A DNA stretch of 64,000 nt, taken from the NCBI GenBank assembly GCA_030374805.1, contig JARGSG010000036.1, forward strand, positions 124,001 to 188,000. The letters run 5' to 3'. The position numbers were made by a program, and so were the translations under genes. The DNA is from Gracilaria gracilis. Taxonomy: Eukaryota; Rhodophyta; Florideophyceae; Gracilariales; Gracilariaceae. Position 1 is the stretch's first letter; each line of letters opens with the position of its first letter. The notes beneath the pieces were generated by a model. It was given only the letters and a program-made list of their open reading frames with translations, ran no database searches and was not told the DNA's origin. Of the stretch, positions 10,896-21,585 are shown piece after piece.

Positions 10896-13164
10896 GAGTC
10901 TGGCAAACGTTGGGTATTGGTCGAGATCACTGAATTTTCACGAACGGAATTACTCCGTTTCGGAGAAGGAATGCCTTGCCGTTGTATGGGCCCTCTCAAC
11001 GTTGAGACCATACTTGATGGGAACCCATTTTCGGGTACACACGGACCATTCTTGCCTACGCTGGCTCATGGAAATTACCGAACCGTCGGGTCGACTGATG
11101 AGATGGAGACTCCGACTCTCGGAATTTGACTTTGAAGTAGTGTACAAGAAAGGCTCCCTGAACTTGCCGGCAGACGCTCTATCCCGTTTGGTCACTGCAG
11201 CAGAAGCTGAACCCACCGAGGACACGGAAGAGTTACCATGCTTCATGGTTGGTGACCTCGATGAGGGGAAGACAGAAGTCCTATCGGATGATGTGTGTGA
11301 CGATATCCTCACCACACAGACTGTAGAACCGGGTACCGGGTCATTCGTACCGATTTCGCCCGAGGAGATGATACGGGAACAGCAGATGAATCCCTTTTGT
11401 ATACAGGTTAGGGCCCGTCTGTATGGTGGGTATAGGATACCTTCCCAGGTGAATGACCAAGGCTACTTGGTGCGAACGGTTGAAACCAACCCACAAATGG
11501 TGGTACCTCACTCCTTACAGAGTCGCGTACTGCACTTTTCTCACTATGTGAAGTTGGGAGCCCACCCAGGAGGAAGGAAGCTTTATCTCACCTTAAGAAG
11601 GGACTTCTATTGGCCCGCACTGGCGTTCGACTGTTACGCCGTCCGCCGCTCCTGTCAGGCTTGTGCCAAGAGTGACGTTAAATTAAGGAAGTACTCGAAG
11701 GAGTTAACGTTGTTCACCGCACGGGCACCGCTGAAGTTCGTCGCCATTGACATTCTTGGAGAATTGATTAAGACCTCTCGAGGGAACCGGTACCTACTGG
11801 TCATCACCGACAGGTTCTCTAAATTGGTTAGAACAGTGCCGCTCAAACGGATAACAGCAGCCGCTGTGGCTCAAGCGTTTGTTACCCACTGGGTCTTTGT
11901 GTATGGCCCACCGGTACACTTACTTTCCGATAACGGCTCTCAATTCACCTCGAAGTTCTTTCAAGATGTGTGTAGGATCCTGGATATTAAAAATTTATTC
12001 ACTACGACTTACCATCCTCAAGCAAACGGACAAGTAGAGAGATTTAATCGAACCATCCTTGGCGCTTTGAGATCCTACGTGGCAGATCATCCCAAGACGT
12101 TAGATCAGTTCACGGACGCTATCAAGTATGCGTACAACACCCAGGTTCATCGGGTAACAGGACTTTCACCATTTGAGTTGGTACTGTCGAGGAGACCACC
12201 TCCTCTAGCCATCGAGGCGCAGCCAACTCTGGATACGTTCCCGTCACCGGGCTTGTACCGCGATGTGTTGAAGAAATGGCTCACCAAGCTGGTACCTGCA
12301 GCACGTGCCTCTATGGACAGGGCTCAGCTGGCCTACAAGCGCAACTTTGATAGCCAAAGTCGGAAACCGTTGCCTAACCTACAGGTAGGAGATTATGTGT
12401 TCCTTCGTAAGGAGTATTACAACCCGGAGAAAGAACGCCGCCACAAGTTATCGCCGATTGCGGATGGACCCTACAAGGTTGTTTCTATGTCTGGAGACAC
12501 CGTCGCGCTGGAAATTAATAACCAACACGAACGGATATTACGCGATCGCGTCTACAGGGTACCGAGCCCACTCCAAGAATTGGTAACGCTACCGGAAACC
12601 GGAACTGGAGTACCTGCAACACAGGAAGGAACGGAATCAAAGGGGGATAGCGCGAACCGCCCGTCGATTCTCCCGCATCAGGAAAGGGGTTTATCGAACC
12701 TACTTGAGGTATCAGAGCTAGTCAAGGATAGCCCATCTCGAGCTACGCCTACGCACTCAACTCGATTTCAACCCCCGGCTATGGTAATATCAGCTGCCGT
12801 ATCGCACCCTAAGGAGGGGGAGAACTCACGTAATCGAGCTCAGGCTGCTCCGGCATCTGCTGGATTGGCTGACGTGCTTCAGCTCTCAAAGAGACAGGAG
12901 CCCGGATCGGGAATATCGCCGCTAACGCACACGCGTGTGGGATCCTGGGTCGAGGCGAATGTCAGTAATGAAGACGAAGTTACCCCTGCGGGGAGGACCA
13001 CTGTTAGTGATGAGAACCCTCGTGGGCAGGGGTCCAAGTCGTTGGCTACTTCTACGCCTCGCTCGGAAGAGGCGCAGAAGGCAAGAAGTACCGAAAAGAC
13101 GGTTTCCGCCGACCCGTCAATGGGTCAGCGCAGCGATAAGCCCCATGAAAATTGCCCACAGTAG
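10896..13164 (+). CDS. Pol: RNase H, integrase and C-terminal tail
   Basis: Third pol frame. RNase H continues (GYWSRSLNFHERNYSVSEKE; later FRVHTDHSCLRWL). Integrase follows with the zinc-binding H-x3-H ... C-x2-C (about nt 11533-11665) and the catalytic triad D (FVAIDILG, ~nt 11748), D (LLSDNGSQF, ~nt 11929), E (GQVERFNR, ~nt 12032). A GPY/F module (ADGPYKVVSMSGDTVALEI, ~nt 12466) then helps target integration. The tail to 13164 is low-complexity, Pro/Ser/Glu-rich and probably disordered. Confidence 0.9.
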
Positions 13165-13800
13165 GTGTGGGGAAGCGGAGGATCCTTGTAGATAAGGTCG
13201 TAGAGCCTGGTTCAGAAAGGAAAGTTTATGAAAAGCATCGGAGAAGCCCTCTCAGGAGCATCGTGTGGCGCAGAAGCCCCCACTAGGACAGCACCGTGCA
13301 CGGAAATTCCCACTCAGTGTGCAACGCCACCGGATTGGCTAGCAATCTGCCACGTGGGGTAGTGCAAACTGTTCCGATTGGTCGGCATTCGTCAAGTGCG
13401 TGCGCATGCGATGCAATACAGCGCCGTGGCCCGACCAATCCGCCACCCGGCACAGGGAGTGTGCAACCCAGTATCTCCGTCGCAACGGCTCTCCCGCGTC
13501 GAGAAGCAAGTTCCCCTGGATCAGGAACGTCGTCGTTAGTTAAAGTTGATGCCCGCTGGGAAAAGAGGTTAGTTCACCGGACTTTGGAAGTGAAGAGGTT
13601 TCACGAGAAGCCACTTTCGTGGAGATTTGCAGCCGGAAACGGAAGTTAGCCATTCCCCGTCGTGACGGTTAGCGCTCTTATCAACGAGACACCCCCACCT
13701 CACCGAAGCCGGAAACCCGTGTTACTTGCGTGTACCCGATCGGGTTACGTAGAGAAGCAAAGCCCAATGTGAAGAACAACAAAAGGAACCGAAGACGTCG
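13165..13800 (+). other. Broken linker between integrase and chromodomain
   Basis: No continuous frame connects pol (stop TAG after NCPQ at 13162-13164) to the chromodomain. Short open pieces occur in other frames (for example 13296-13649), separated by stops. In related elements the chromodomain is fused to integrase, so this stretch most likely decayed from coding sequence. Confidence 0.5.
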
Positions 13801-14015
13801 GGGTACACCCACAGGATTTTGTGGTAGATCGTATCTTGAAGCACGATGTTGCCCAGGACGGGAAAGTAATCTATCGTGTCCGTTGGTACGGCTATCTCCC
13901 AGAGCAGGACACTTGGGAGCCAATTGAGCACCTTCCGAGGTCCAAGATCATCGCTTATCACCGAAGAACCCGGTTCGCATTACCCCCAACTCTGGATAGT
14001 GCCGAAGTGGGATAG
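13800..14015 (+). CDS. Chromodomain of the retrotransposon
   Basis: The frame through ATG 13821 encodes a chromodomain: VDRILKHDV, then YRVRWYGYLPEQDTWEP and the IEHLP helix. Chromodomains at the integrase C-terminus read methylated histone tails and steer integration into heterochromatin. The aromatic residues of the methyl-lysine cage (Tyr/Trp in YRVRWYGY and the Trp of DTWEP) are present. It is cut off from the integrase frame by upstream stops. Confidence 0.85.
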   Translation, partial: GVHPQDFVVDRILKHDVAQDGKVIYRVRWYGYLPEQDTWEPIEHLPRSKIIAYHRRTRFALPPTLDSAEVG

Positions 14016-14377
14016 AACTGTCAACGACAAGTGGTAAATATGGTGTGCCGCTACGCGGTAGGTTGCGAGGAGCTCTAGGAAGAGAAGAGAAGACACCCAC
14101 AAGGTTGGTCTCATGTACAGTTTGAACAAGGAAAGAACGCACCGAATTGTCGGTTCATTGCCGTATAACGGAACTAAGAAGTAAGAAGTAATAAAGTATC
14201 TAGGAAGATGTTGCCACGAATGGAAATGTAGTACATCCTGGTTAGGAAATGAAGAAGAAAAAGAAAAGAAGTATGAAAGAAGCTCGAACACGAGAAAGGT
14301 CCTACAGGAGGAGAGAAGTAATGCCAAGGTGTGGCCTAATTGGGTTTATCGTATCTGAGCGACAGAACTACACGCCC

Positions 14378-15765
14378 TCAGGAACCCTTCCCAGACTTCT
14401 GGTGACCAGCGTTGTTTCCGGGAGCCGGCGTTGCAAGACTTAAACCCGCGGGAGCTTGAGTTTCCTCCGCAGGGACCTGTGCCGCGTCAGCGCCCGTATT
14501 CGGAACACCCACAAGAGAGATGTCGTCGTCCACCACCTCGCCATCACCATGGTCTAAGGAGGGATCGACCCAGTCCGCTGGAGGCCCATAGTCGTCAAAG
14601 AACACGAACCCAGTCGGGTGTCCAATCGGCATAGCCCTAGGGGCCCGCATCATTGCTCTCGCATGGGCTTCGGAGATCATTTGCCGTTCCCACTGATCGT
14701 AGTATGCGAAGGTCCCCGAACGGGTGGATATTCTTCCCGGTGATCGGTCGTTGCCGCGAGGACCACCTTCTGACTGCCAGTGCACCGGAATCCGGTCCCA
14801 ATCGACGGCCTCGATGAAGCGTATGAGCAGGTGAACCTCTTTCTGGTTGGAATCGGACCCCAAGAGTATAGACAGATCCGGTCGCCGGATAATCCATCGG
14901 AGCATCGGAGGGAGATACCAGAGGCGGTAATGATCGTACGTATCGCACAGGAGATGTACCGCCACACGGGCACCCCATTCCGCCGCAAAGAGCGTCCAGT
15001 ACCCAGAGAAGGGATCGTTCAACATTCTACAGCCTACATAGTGGAGGCATGGAGGAAGTTCGGCGTAGCACCCTCGCGGGACCTCGACATTCGCCCACCA
15101 GCTGGGAAGCGCAGCGTATCGCCCAGGCAGGGAGTTGTAGCGCAATCGCTCAGCCTCCAAGTGTGGATACGGAATCAGGAACCCTCGACGGGACCGCAAG
15201 CTTCGCTCGAGCCGAACACGGCGCTCAAAGCTCCACAAGAAATCATTGGATGCTGGCCGAAGGTATCGGAATTCCGCCCGAAGAAGGGGACGAGACTCCA
15301 GAGAAGCAAACCATCGACCACGTTCGGTACCTCAGCCTTATGGGTAGATTCGTTGAACTCCGCTAATGCGTATCCGTAGGATCTCTCGCCGAAAGTTCGG
15401 AAAAGTGATACGTCAAAGTTGAACCGCAACGGTACCAAGTGATCCGATCGAACACGGCTAGCTCCTTCATAAGCAACACGAGCCCACAGTGCCCTAGTGC
15501 GACTAAGAGAATCACCCCCCGCACAGAACAGGTGCAGGGGATCGACCGCCACACGGAGACGCCAGCTTCTGGACCGAACTACTTCGCGATGGAGCCCACC
15601 TGGGAGGGAACCGTTCTCAGCATACGAGTCAATAAGAGCCTCGTCGGCTACGGCCGTCGGATGGAACCAAGGCGCACGGCAATACACCTCGCCATGCTGC
15701 CGAGGCCGTCTGAAACGGAGACTTTCTAAGCTGATCCAGCCCCTGGCATTGACCGTTAACGGCAT
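14378..15765 (-). pseudogene. Antisense ORF, conserved domain (frameshift near 15280)
   Basis: This frame is on the opposite strand to gag-pol, between the chromodomain and the 3' LTR. It starts with ATG at 15763-15765. Trp- and Arg-rich blocks include PWFHP, then after a frameshift at about 15270-15290 AEFRYL, the FERR block, LPSWWA, YDHYRLWYLPP, and an acidic C-terminus. The same blocks in the same order occur on the + strand at 30240-31553 inside another LTR element, so selection acted on this product at some time. Antisense ORFs in this position are known in some plant Ty3/gypsy lineages (Retand, Ogre); I know of no function for this one. No known domain is recognised. The frameshift makes this copy defective. 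Confidence 0.6.
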
Positions 15766-15780
15766 CGCTTGCTCGGAGTT

Positions 15781-16314
15781 CTACGCCGCTGCGTCGATAT
15801 CGGGAGCCTGAGGAGGCGCTGCGGGATCGTAGCGTTGCGAGGATTGTCCAGGTTGAGGGTCCTGTTGTGAGAAGTAGCCAGGAGGTTGGTAACCAGATGG
15901 ATGGTACTGCGGCTGTGCGTGAGAACTTCCTTGAGGGATGGGCATCGAGTTAAACCCGCCGAAATATCCGGACGAGCCTGCCATTTGGTAAGGAGACTGC
16001 TGATACCCCGAGTGTTGATGAGCTGGCACCATAGCTTGGGACGTATGGAATTGAGATGACGCCTGCATAGGAACTTGTTGAAAGCCTAAGTAGGAAAGGT
16101 TCCCGACGGGAGCAGCACTCGACGAAGCCGCCTGTGAGGCACTTGAGGAAGCGTTTCCCGGAAGCGGGTTAGTCGCGAAAGGATCCATGCCTGGTGTAGG
16201 AGAGAAGGTTGGAGATAAGAGTTTTTGCGGCGAAGTCGGAGAAGAGTGATGTCGTGTACCACGCGTTGGTTCAGGAAGCTGTGAAGGTATTGCCGAAGTC
16301 TCGGAGTCCGCCAT
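15781..16314 (-). CDS. Antisense ORF, N-terminal low-complexity part
   Basis: Begins with ATG at 16312-16314, 82 bases from the 3' LTR and reading away from it. The product (177 codons) is rich in Ser, Pro, Gln, Tyr and Gly, resembling a disordered activation or assembly region. TAG at 15781-15783 ends it, but the frame stays open for 15 bases to the ATG of the conserved part. The second LTR element at 29970-30224 has a matching low-complexity Ser/Pro/Thr region ended by an in-frame TGA. It may be one protein made by readthrough, two cistrons, or independently broken copies. Confidence 0.55.
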   Translation of the reverse strand: MADSETSAIPSQLPEPTRGTRHHSSPTSPQKLLSPTFSPTPGMDPFATNPLPGNASSSASQAASSSAAPVGNLSYLGFQQVPMQASSQFHTSQAMVPAHQHSGYQQSPYQMAGSSGYFGGFNSMPIPQGSSHAQPQYHPSGYQPPGYFSQQDPQPGQSSQRYDPAAPPQAPDIDAAA

Positions 16315-16382
16315 TTTGAGGATCAGTATTTACGTACCGGTCGCCGGCGCCTTCCCGCCGACAGAAGCGCGAACCCTTGGCT

Positions 16383-16395
16383 AAGGAGGGGGAGA
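16383..16395 (+). other. Polypurine tract
   Basis: AAGGAGGGGGAGA lies directly against the TGTG start of the 3' LTR, the expected primer for plus-strand DNA synthesis. It fixes the LTR boundary at 16396. Confidence 0.85.
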
Positions 16396-17392
16396 TGTGG
16401 AGCAATGGCAATCCGATATCCGCACACTGAAGGTTCTCATAACGGAGCTCTATCCATTGAGCCCTGACGTGTCAGACTATGAATATGGACCCCGTTTCGG
16501 GTGAAATTGGAAATATTGTTGGGACGTACCTTGTTAGGTGAATCGGGGACAGAACCTATGAAATAGGTGTACAGTAGGGCCTTGTGGTATATTTGTCCAA
16601 ATATTTGGCGTCTCACCCGCTGGGTAGATACTGTGGCACCCTGAAACTGGGTTGTCTACGTGTAGAGCCCTCGTGGGAGTGCGCAGCCCTACATACAGTA
16701 GATAGTATATATGCTCGGGCGATCTCGCCCTGGAGCCACTAAGTAAAACTCAGCTGAGTCGTATCTTCTTCTTGAAGTACGTGATCTTCATCCCGAAGGC
16801 TGGGCCATGGTTGCTACTGCCTACGTAGGTTCACGACTCTTCTAAGGAGAGTAACCACGACTGGTCTCGGTACAATCACCACTCAGGGTCCCTAAAGAAG
16901 TTCTTTACCACCAGTTTCTGGCTTGTTTTGCTAATTACCCCAGTATCAGGTTGTATTTGTTGTCGCTCACCGAGGTACCGGATCTTTGTTTAGTTCATCG
17001 TTTTCCTGGTGCAGGTCTCGCTTCCGCCTTTGTATAGAGTTATATTTGGACACACGTGTGAGTGTGTCTCGTTCCGCTATCGGCCCTGTCCCCGCCGTTG
17101 GCACGGGCCGTAGCTTCGCTCGTGTGGTTCTCCGTAGGAGCACTACACTGTCTTACGGCACCGAGCGCTCCACTTCTGGACTCGTTCTTTCTTGATCCGT
17201 CGCCGGTTATTTTTCTCTAGACCCACGCTCTTCTTTACCTCTGCAGGTTATTCCAGTACCGTCTCCGGTTTACACCCGGCTGCCACGCGGCACGCGCACG
17301 GGCAGAGGGCTCTACTTCTGAGTTCGCTTTTTTGTGGGAGCAGGACTCGGACACCCTGGTGGACACGTACCCTCTTTGGGGTTTGCTCTACA
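16396..17392 (+). repeat. 3' LTR, 997 bp
   Basis: Same length and ends as the 5' LTR (TGTGGAG...TCTACA). Differences from the 5' copy are concentrated in the first 400 bases; the last 500 are nearly identical. This uneven spread could reflect partial gene conversion or template switching. Confidence 0.93.
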
Positions 17393-17397
17393 ATGTA
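17393..17397. repeat. Target-site duplication ATGTA (right)
   Basis: Matches the five bases before the 5' LTR at 5398-5402. Confidence 0.9.
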
Positions 17398-18179
17398 GAT
17401 CTGCGTATCTCCAGGCCTCACAAACCTTAACAAAACGATCTGACCTGGACAACAACAAGAAGACGGTGCATGAATGGGTGAACGTAATAGAGAAAAGGTG
17501 TAACGACGAATCGCTACAACCTCGTTAAGCTCTTGAATACTTGTTGGATGAGCAAAACACTTCCGAGGATCCACCCACTTGCTTTTGTCCCGGCGCGTAT
17601 CTCCGTTTTGTTAGCAACGGGTTTCGGACTTGTTCATCTTTACCGTTCGCTAATTACAGACGAAGTGGGCAAAACAACCCCAACTTTAGAGAATTTATTG
17701 AGAACAATAAGGGAAAGAAGAGCTACCATTTAAGTGAGCGTGACAAGAAAAGAGTTATTGTGGGTGCTGTTGTGTTTGGTCTTGGAACAGAAAACGAGGA
17801 CATAGAGATATTACGGGCCGCAGCGAAAACGATCAACTACACTGGGAGCTATGGACACGAGGGTGGTGCGGGAAAGTTGGACATGGAATCGCAAGTTGGA
17901 GGGTCGGGTGCGAGGTCTATTTCGAGAAAACGATCATCAACGGAGTTTCAGGAGGCGGGGATGAAGTCTTTTGAGTCGGCGAGCAGCTACTTTAGAACTG
18001 AGGAAATGGACAGAGGGAAGGACGAAGGCGTTGAAGAGGAGAACGCTAAGAACGCGAGAACTGCTTCTACTTTGACTCGTATTGGGAACCGGAGGAAGTT
18101 GCTTAATGAGCGGGCTGTAGCAAAGCCAAAGTTGAGGAAGGGGTTGAGAAAGAGAAGTGGGAGCAGAAGGTGGTTTTGA
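17398..18179 (+). pseudogene. Unknown gene, 3' half after the Ty3/gypsy insertion
   Basis: When the element and one copy of ATGTA are left out, the frame of the 5' half continues straight into this half (SAYLQASQTLTKRSDL...). It meets TAA at 17526-17528, then stays open to TGA at 18177-18179. The C-terminal half has a compact region (KKRVIVGAVVFGLG, then INYTGSYGHEGG), followed by a strongly basic, probably disordered tail (KLRKGLRKRSGSRRW). Family unknown. Three in-frame stops in total indicate decay, but absence of frameshifts over about 1.4 kb suggests the gene was coding until fairly recently. Confidence 0.55.
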
Positions 18180-18387
18180 TTAGGCAGGCATTGAACGACT
18201 GTTCTTAAGTGCATCTTCAGAGTTTAACCCTATTCGCTGAAGCCCGGTTATTGCTTTTCTATACATAGCTAGGCGTAATTGCGTTGGGTATGGGTATGAA
18301 GAAACGATAGGTTAACAAGAGGCTTATCCAAGATATTATCGGTTTCCACAGAATGAGAACGCCGACGTTGTAGCTTGCATTTGGGAA

Positions 18388-18936
18388 GTGACATCTGCTT
18401 GGGAGCGTGATGACCTTGGAAAACCCATTCCTTGGAGCACTAACGTGGGTATACAGTTACCGCACCAAAATACAGACAGGGTTGCTAACACCGTTACTGC
18501 TTTTTCAAAACATACTGCTGCGGCCCTGGCCATGATCAAAGGGGAGGAACTTCGTGTATCATCAGGGGAAAGGGCTTTAGGACTACATGGGTCAGCGACC
18601 GGCGCCGGGTTTATCTCCGCGAGTGCTAGAAACCATGTGAAGGTATTCGCAGGCGATAAGAAGCAGTACCAGAAGAATGGCTCTCAAAGGACAGATTGGT
18701 GCCCTTATGTTCTTGTCACAGGACGGCCGTTACCACCATGGGCTCCGTTACGCCGGTGTGTTGCAAGCGGTTTGCTTGCCGTAAAAATAGCGCAGCAAAG
18801 AGCCCCTGGACATCCTCAGTCAATACCGCCTCACCTTGGGCGGCAAACTGGGCTAATCAGTCTCCTCTCGGCGGCCGATGGGCTCGAGTTCCGTCGATTG
18901 ATTTGGATCGGTATGAACTACTGGTTCCCTCGGTAG
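18388..18936 (+). other. Open frame, 182 codons, unrecognised
   Basis: A frame with no recognised domain. Its first part (WERDDLGKPIPWSTNVGIQL) looks protein-like; the last third overlaps the opposite-strand RluA relic and is probably a shadow. No introns, promoter or homologous copy seen in the window. Low confidence that it is a gene. Confidence 0.2.
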
Positions 18937-19330
18937 CGCCCACGGATAGCCCGGGTAATCAATGGCGCGATTCAGCAGAGAACCGCCTTTAAAGCGATGG
19001 ATAGGATGCATCTTCAACTAGGACGGCTTGTTGAGCGCGAAAAAGGTGTGGTCTTCGAAAACAACGTCCAATGGCTCATGGTCCGCCACGAGCGGGATTA
19101 CCTTCGAACGAGGCCTCAACTCACGCTTCTCGTCCTCCGTCAACGCGCTCTTGTCGATACGGAAGCGACGCCGTTCGCGTGTGGCTTGCTCTATCTCGTC
19201 GCGCAGCGAACGCGATGAGGACGACAGCAACGGCGATGTGGTGCATGTTGATGCGGTCCGTGGCGCGCATGCGCAGTCGCGGAGGGAGCGCGGTCAGGAT
19301 GAAGTTGGGGAGCAGTGAGATGCGATGCAT
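18893..19330 (-). pseudogene. RluA-type pseudouridine synthase, N-terminal fragment
   Basis: The - strand reads LDVVFEDHTFFALNKPS, then a TAG stop, then MHPIHRFKGGSLLNRAI. This is the family block before the catalytic region (DD..hVvNKP.g...HP...). A weak remnant of the catalytic HRLDxxTSG follows near 18900 as H-T-D-P-N-Q-S-T. Upstream, one frameshift near 19230 joins a piece reading INMHHIAVAVV. The enzyme family converts uridine to pseudouridine in rRNA or tRNA. This copy is broken by a stop and a frameshift and lacks the C-terminal half, which appears separately at 21046-21261 on the other strand. Confidence 0.55.
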
Positions 19331-19644
19331 CAGACACATGGGCTTCATCGCGACGAGGTGGTAATGTTCCCGCTGGTAACTTACCAACGGTGGACCGCTA
19401 CTCCCGCACCTCTGAAGGAGCGTGCGGCACGGCGAATGGCGATGGCGAGGTCAACGATGGGCGTCAAGAGCTGTGCATACGTGTACCAACGGTAACCAAC
19501 ATGCGCCGTGTGCTAGCCCTCGTACCCCAAATGGCTCGTCGTTCCTGTCGTCCACGGTTGATCCCGCGACGACGGACCAACGAGCACCGTTCTCACACAA
19601 GTTGCGCTCGCTCCATGCGATCTATCCAGCGTACAAGAAAGGCA

Positions 19645-20894
19645 ATGAACCACCTTTTGGTTATCTCAGGCGTGTTACTCGCCCTATTCTCTAATATACG
19701 CAAACCTCCTAGAATCGTACAACGTCGTCGTCGATCTATTGGCGAAGTCAATGCACAATTGAGCGACGATGAGTTTCGCTCATGCTACCGCGTTTCTTGA
19801 TCTACATTTTATCTACTGCTTGCCCGGATTCGGCCATTTCTCTCCCAATTTAACGACCAAGAACAAGACGAAGAATTAAACGCTCATATAAATGGGTATG
19901 CGATGGAGGATGCGACGAAACTAGGGATCTTTCTAGGGTTTATGGCAGGGGTTAGTTATTGGGATCTAGTGCTTTCGTATGGAATCGGGAGATCATCCTG
20001 TTATGCCATTTTTCAAGAGGTACTATCTGTCTGCGACACCGTTCTCGAATTTGAAGGACTACCCCCGAAATCGGACATAACTGCCTACAAGAACCGCGCA
20101 ATCGAGTTTTCTGTTTCTCGCGACACTTCAATTTACTACTAGGGTGTGTGTGCGCTCTGGATGGGACTTTGGTTTATCTGCAGAAACCACCAATAGAGCT
20201 CAGTAATCAACAGTTGTATACGAGAAAAGGAGGATTTGGAGTTCCTGTTCAGGCTCTTGTCGACGCGAAATATCGTTCTATCGCTTCTTCGGTGATATGT
20301 GTTGGATCTACTGTAAATGGTGTAGCCCTAGCGCACTCGAACATTGGGCGGTTTCTGGAAGAGGAAGGTCTGCCATGTGGATTTTAGATTGCGGGAGATG
20401 AGGCATACAGGTGTACTTTGTTTATTGTGACGCCGATTCCACGATCGATGACGCACCGCTTTCAGGATGGCTTCAATTTCTGCCTGTCCTCACATCGCGT
20501 GCATGTGGAACAGGCTTTTGGACGGTTAAAGAAACGCTGGAGTATATTTTGGAGACCATTGAAGTTTAATTTATAGACGTCTCTAACAATTGTGAACACA
20601 GCGATGAGGTTGGAGAATCTCTGTATTAATTCAGGCGATGCGCAAAATGTAGATACGTTAGCCGGTGCGGAGTTCGAGAATGAAGCTGTTCCTTGGTTGC
20701 ACATGTGGCTTGCGTGGTGTGAGAATGGTTATGATTACTCTATCGATCCTCCCAAAGATTTCGCAGGGTTTGAATCAGACGAAAGTAGTATTTTAAGCTG
20801 CTCCATAAATTTCGAAGATAACTACTCACGAACTCGTGTTCGTCTATGTATGATTACAGAGAAGTATCGTTTTAGGCGCCCAATGCCGTATTAA
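19645..20894 (+). pseudogene. PIF/Harbinger transposase, degenerate
   Basis: DDE_Tnp_4-type transposase broken by in-frame stops. From ATG 19645 the frame reads a basic leader (QRRRRSIGE), LSDDEFRSCYRVS, TGA at 19798-19800, STFYLLLARIRPFL, then GIFLGFMAGVSYW. Catalytic blocks follow: CALDGTLVYLQKPP (first Asp, ~nt 20160), AGDEAYRC (second Asp, ~nt 20397), and VHVEQAFGRLKKRW (Glu, ~nt 20508). Stops at about 20142 and 20387 split it. It is closer to the - strand copy at 56.8-58.0 kb (shared RVHVEQAFGR and GDEAY/RDEAY) than to the intact element at 21.6 kb. No terminal repeats located. Confidence 0.8.
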
Positions 20895-21045
20895 AGACTG
20901 CGGGTTTGCGCTTGAATCTCTCACGAAAGGATGTATACAACCCGAAAGAGTACGTTCAACACCATTCACGCGCCTTCTTCACGTTTGAAAGCTCACCGAA
21001 TCCGATTTTTCTCTCTGTCTCTTTTTTGTCTTTTGTAGACATGGC

Positions 21046-21261
21046 ATGTATGTAGATTATGACAAAATCAATGTTGCGGCACGTGATGCGACACTCACCA
21101 AGTATGGTGATGATAATCCTCTTCAAAAAGGCCTGAAATGGCATGCGTGGAGTATTTCTCTTGTCAATCCATTGACCAACGAGCGCGTTTCGTTTACCGC
21201 ACCGCCGCCATCGCATATGAACAACCTCATCGAATGGAGCGAAATGAGCCTACCGAGCTAA
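21046..21261 (+). pseudogene. RluA-type pseudouridine synthase, C-terminal fragment
   Basis: An open stretch reading WHAWSISLVNPLTNERVSF then TAPPPSHM resembles the C-terminal signature of RluA enzymes (LHAW.L.F.HP.T.E...F.APLP.D). A good acceptor (pyrimidine run ending TTTTGTAG at 21039) precedes it, suggesting a former last exon. It is on the opposite strand to the N-terminal fragment at 18893-19330 and about 1.7 kb away, so a rearrangement split one gene copy, or these come from two copies. Function lost. Confidence 0.5.
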
Positions 21262-21565
21262 ATCGCTTCATTCTTCCTGCATGAGGGACCGTATTCGAGA
21301 CTTCTCATCACGGAGTATTTTGAGTGTGGAATCGAGAGTGTGGCCACCAAACAACGCTGTGCTACATAGCCGACGCAGCCGGATACCAGCATGCAACCGC
21401 TAAAGTGTATGACAGAGAACACATGAGCATGAGCCAAACAGACTTCTCGTAACCGGTATGCTTTTTGAAAATCAGAATCTCGTTTGAGTGTCTTGAACTA
21501 GCGTGGCGAGTTATTCCTCGACAATTTCAATACAAGAGGGGACCCCTGTCGTACGCTCGAGCTTA

Positions 21566-21585
21566 GGCTGTTACCACACTTGGAC
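21566..21585. repeat. Harbinger left terminal inverted repeat
   Basis: GGCTGTTACCACACTTGGAC, preceded by the TTA target duplication. Pairs with 23879-23898. Confidence 0.9.

Larger units (their letters stand above)
5403..17392 (+). mobile_element. Complete Ty3/gypsy LTR retrotransposon with chromodomain
   Basis: An 11,990-bp element. Order: LTR (997 bp), primer-binding site, gag with zinc knuckle, protease, reverse transcriptase, RNase H, integrase with HHCC, DDE and GPY motifs, a separate chromodomain, an antisense ORF region, polypurine tract, LTR (997 bp). The order protease-RT-RH-IN and the chromodomain place it in the chromovirus-like side of Ty3/gypsy. LTRs differ at roughly 25-30 sites (my count, about 97% identity), mostly in their first 400 bases, so insertion is fairly recent. 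Coding capacity is damaged: a TAG in gag, two frameshifts in pol and stops before the chromodomain. It would therefore need help from another copy to move. Confidence 0.95.

Noticed and set aside
18388-18936. Possible continuation of the RluA enzyme (catalytic and central part) on the - strand below 18890
   Set aside because: After the weak H-T-D-P-N-Q-S-T remnant I could not find further family motifs in any - frame.
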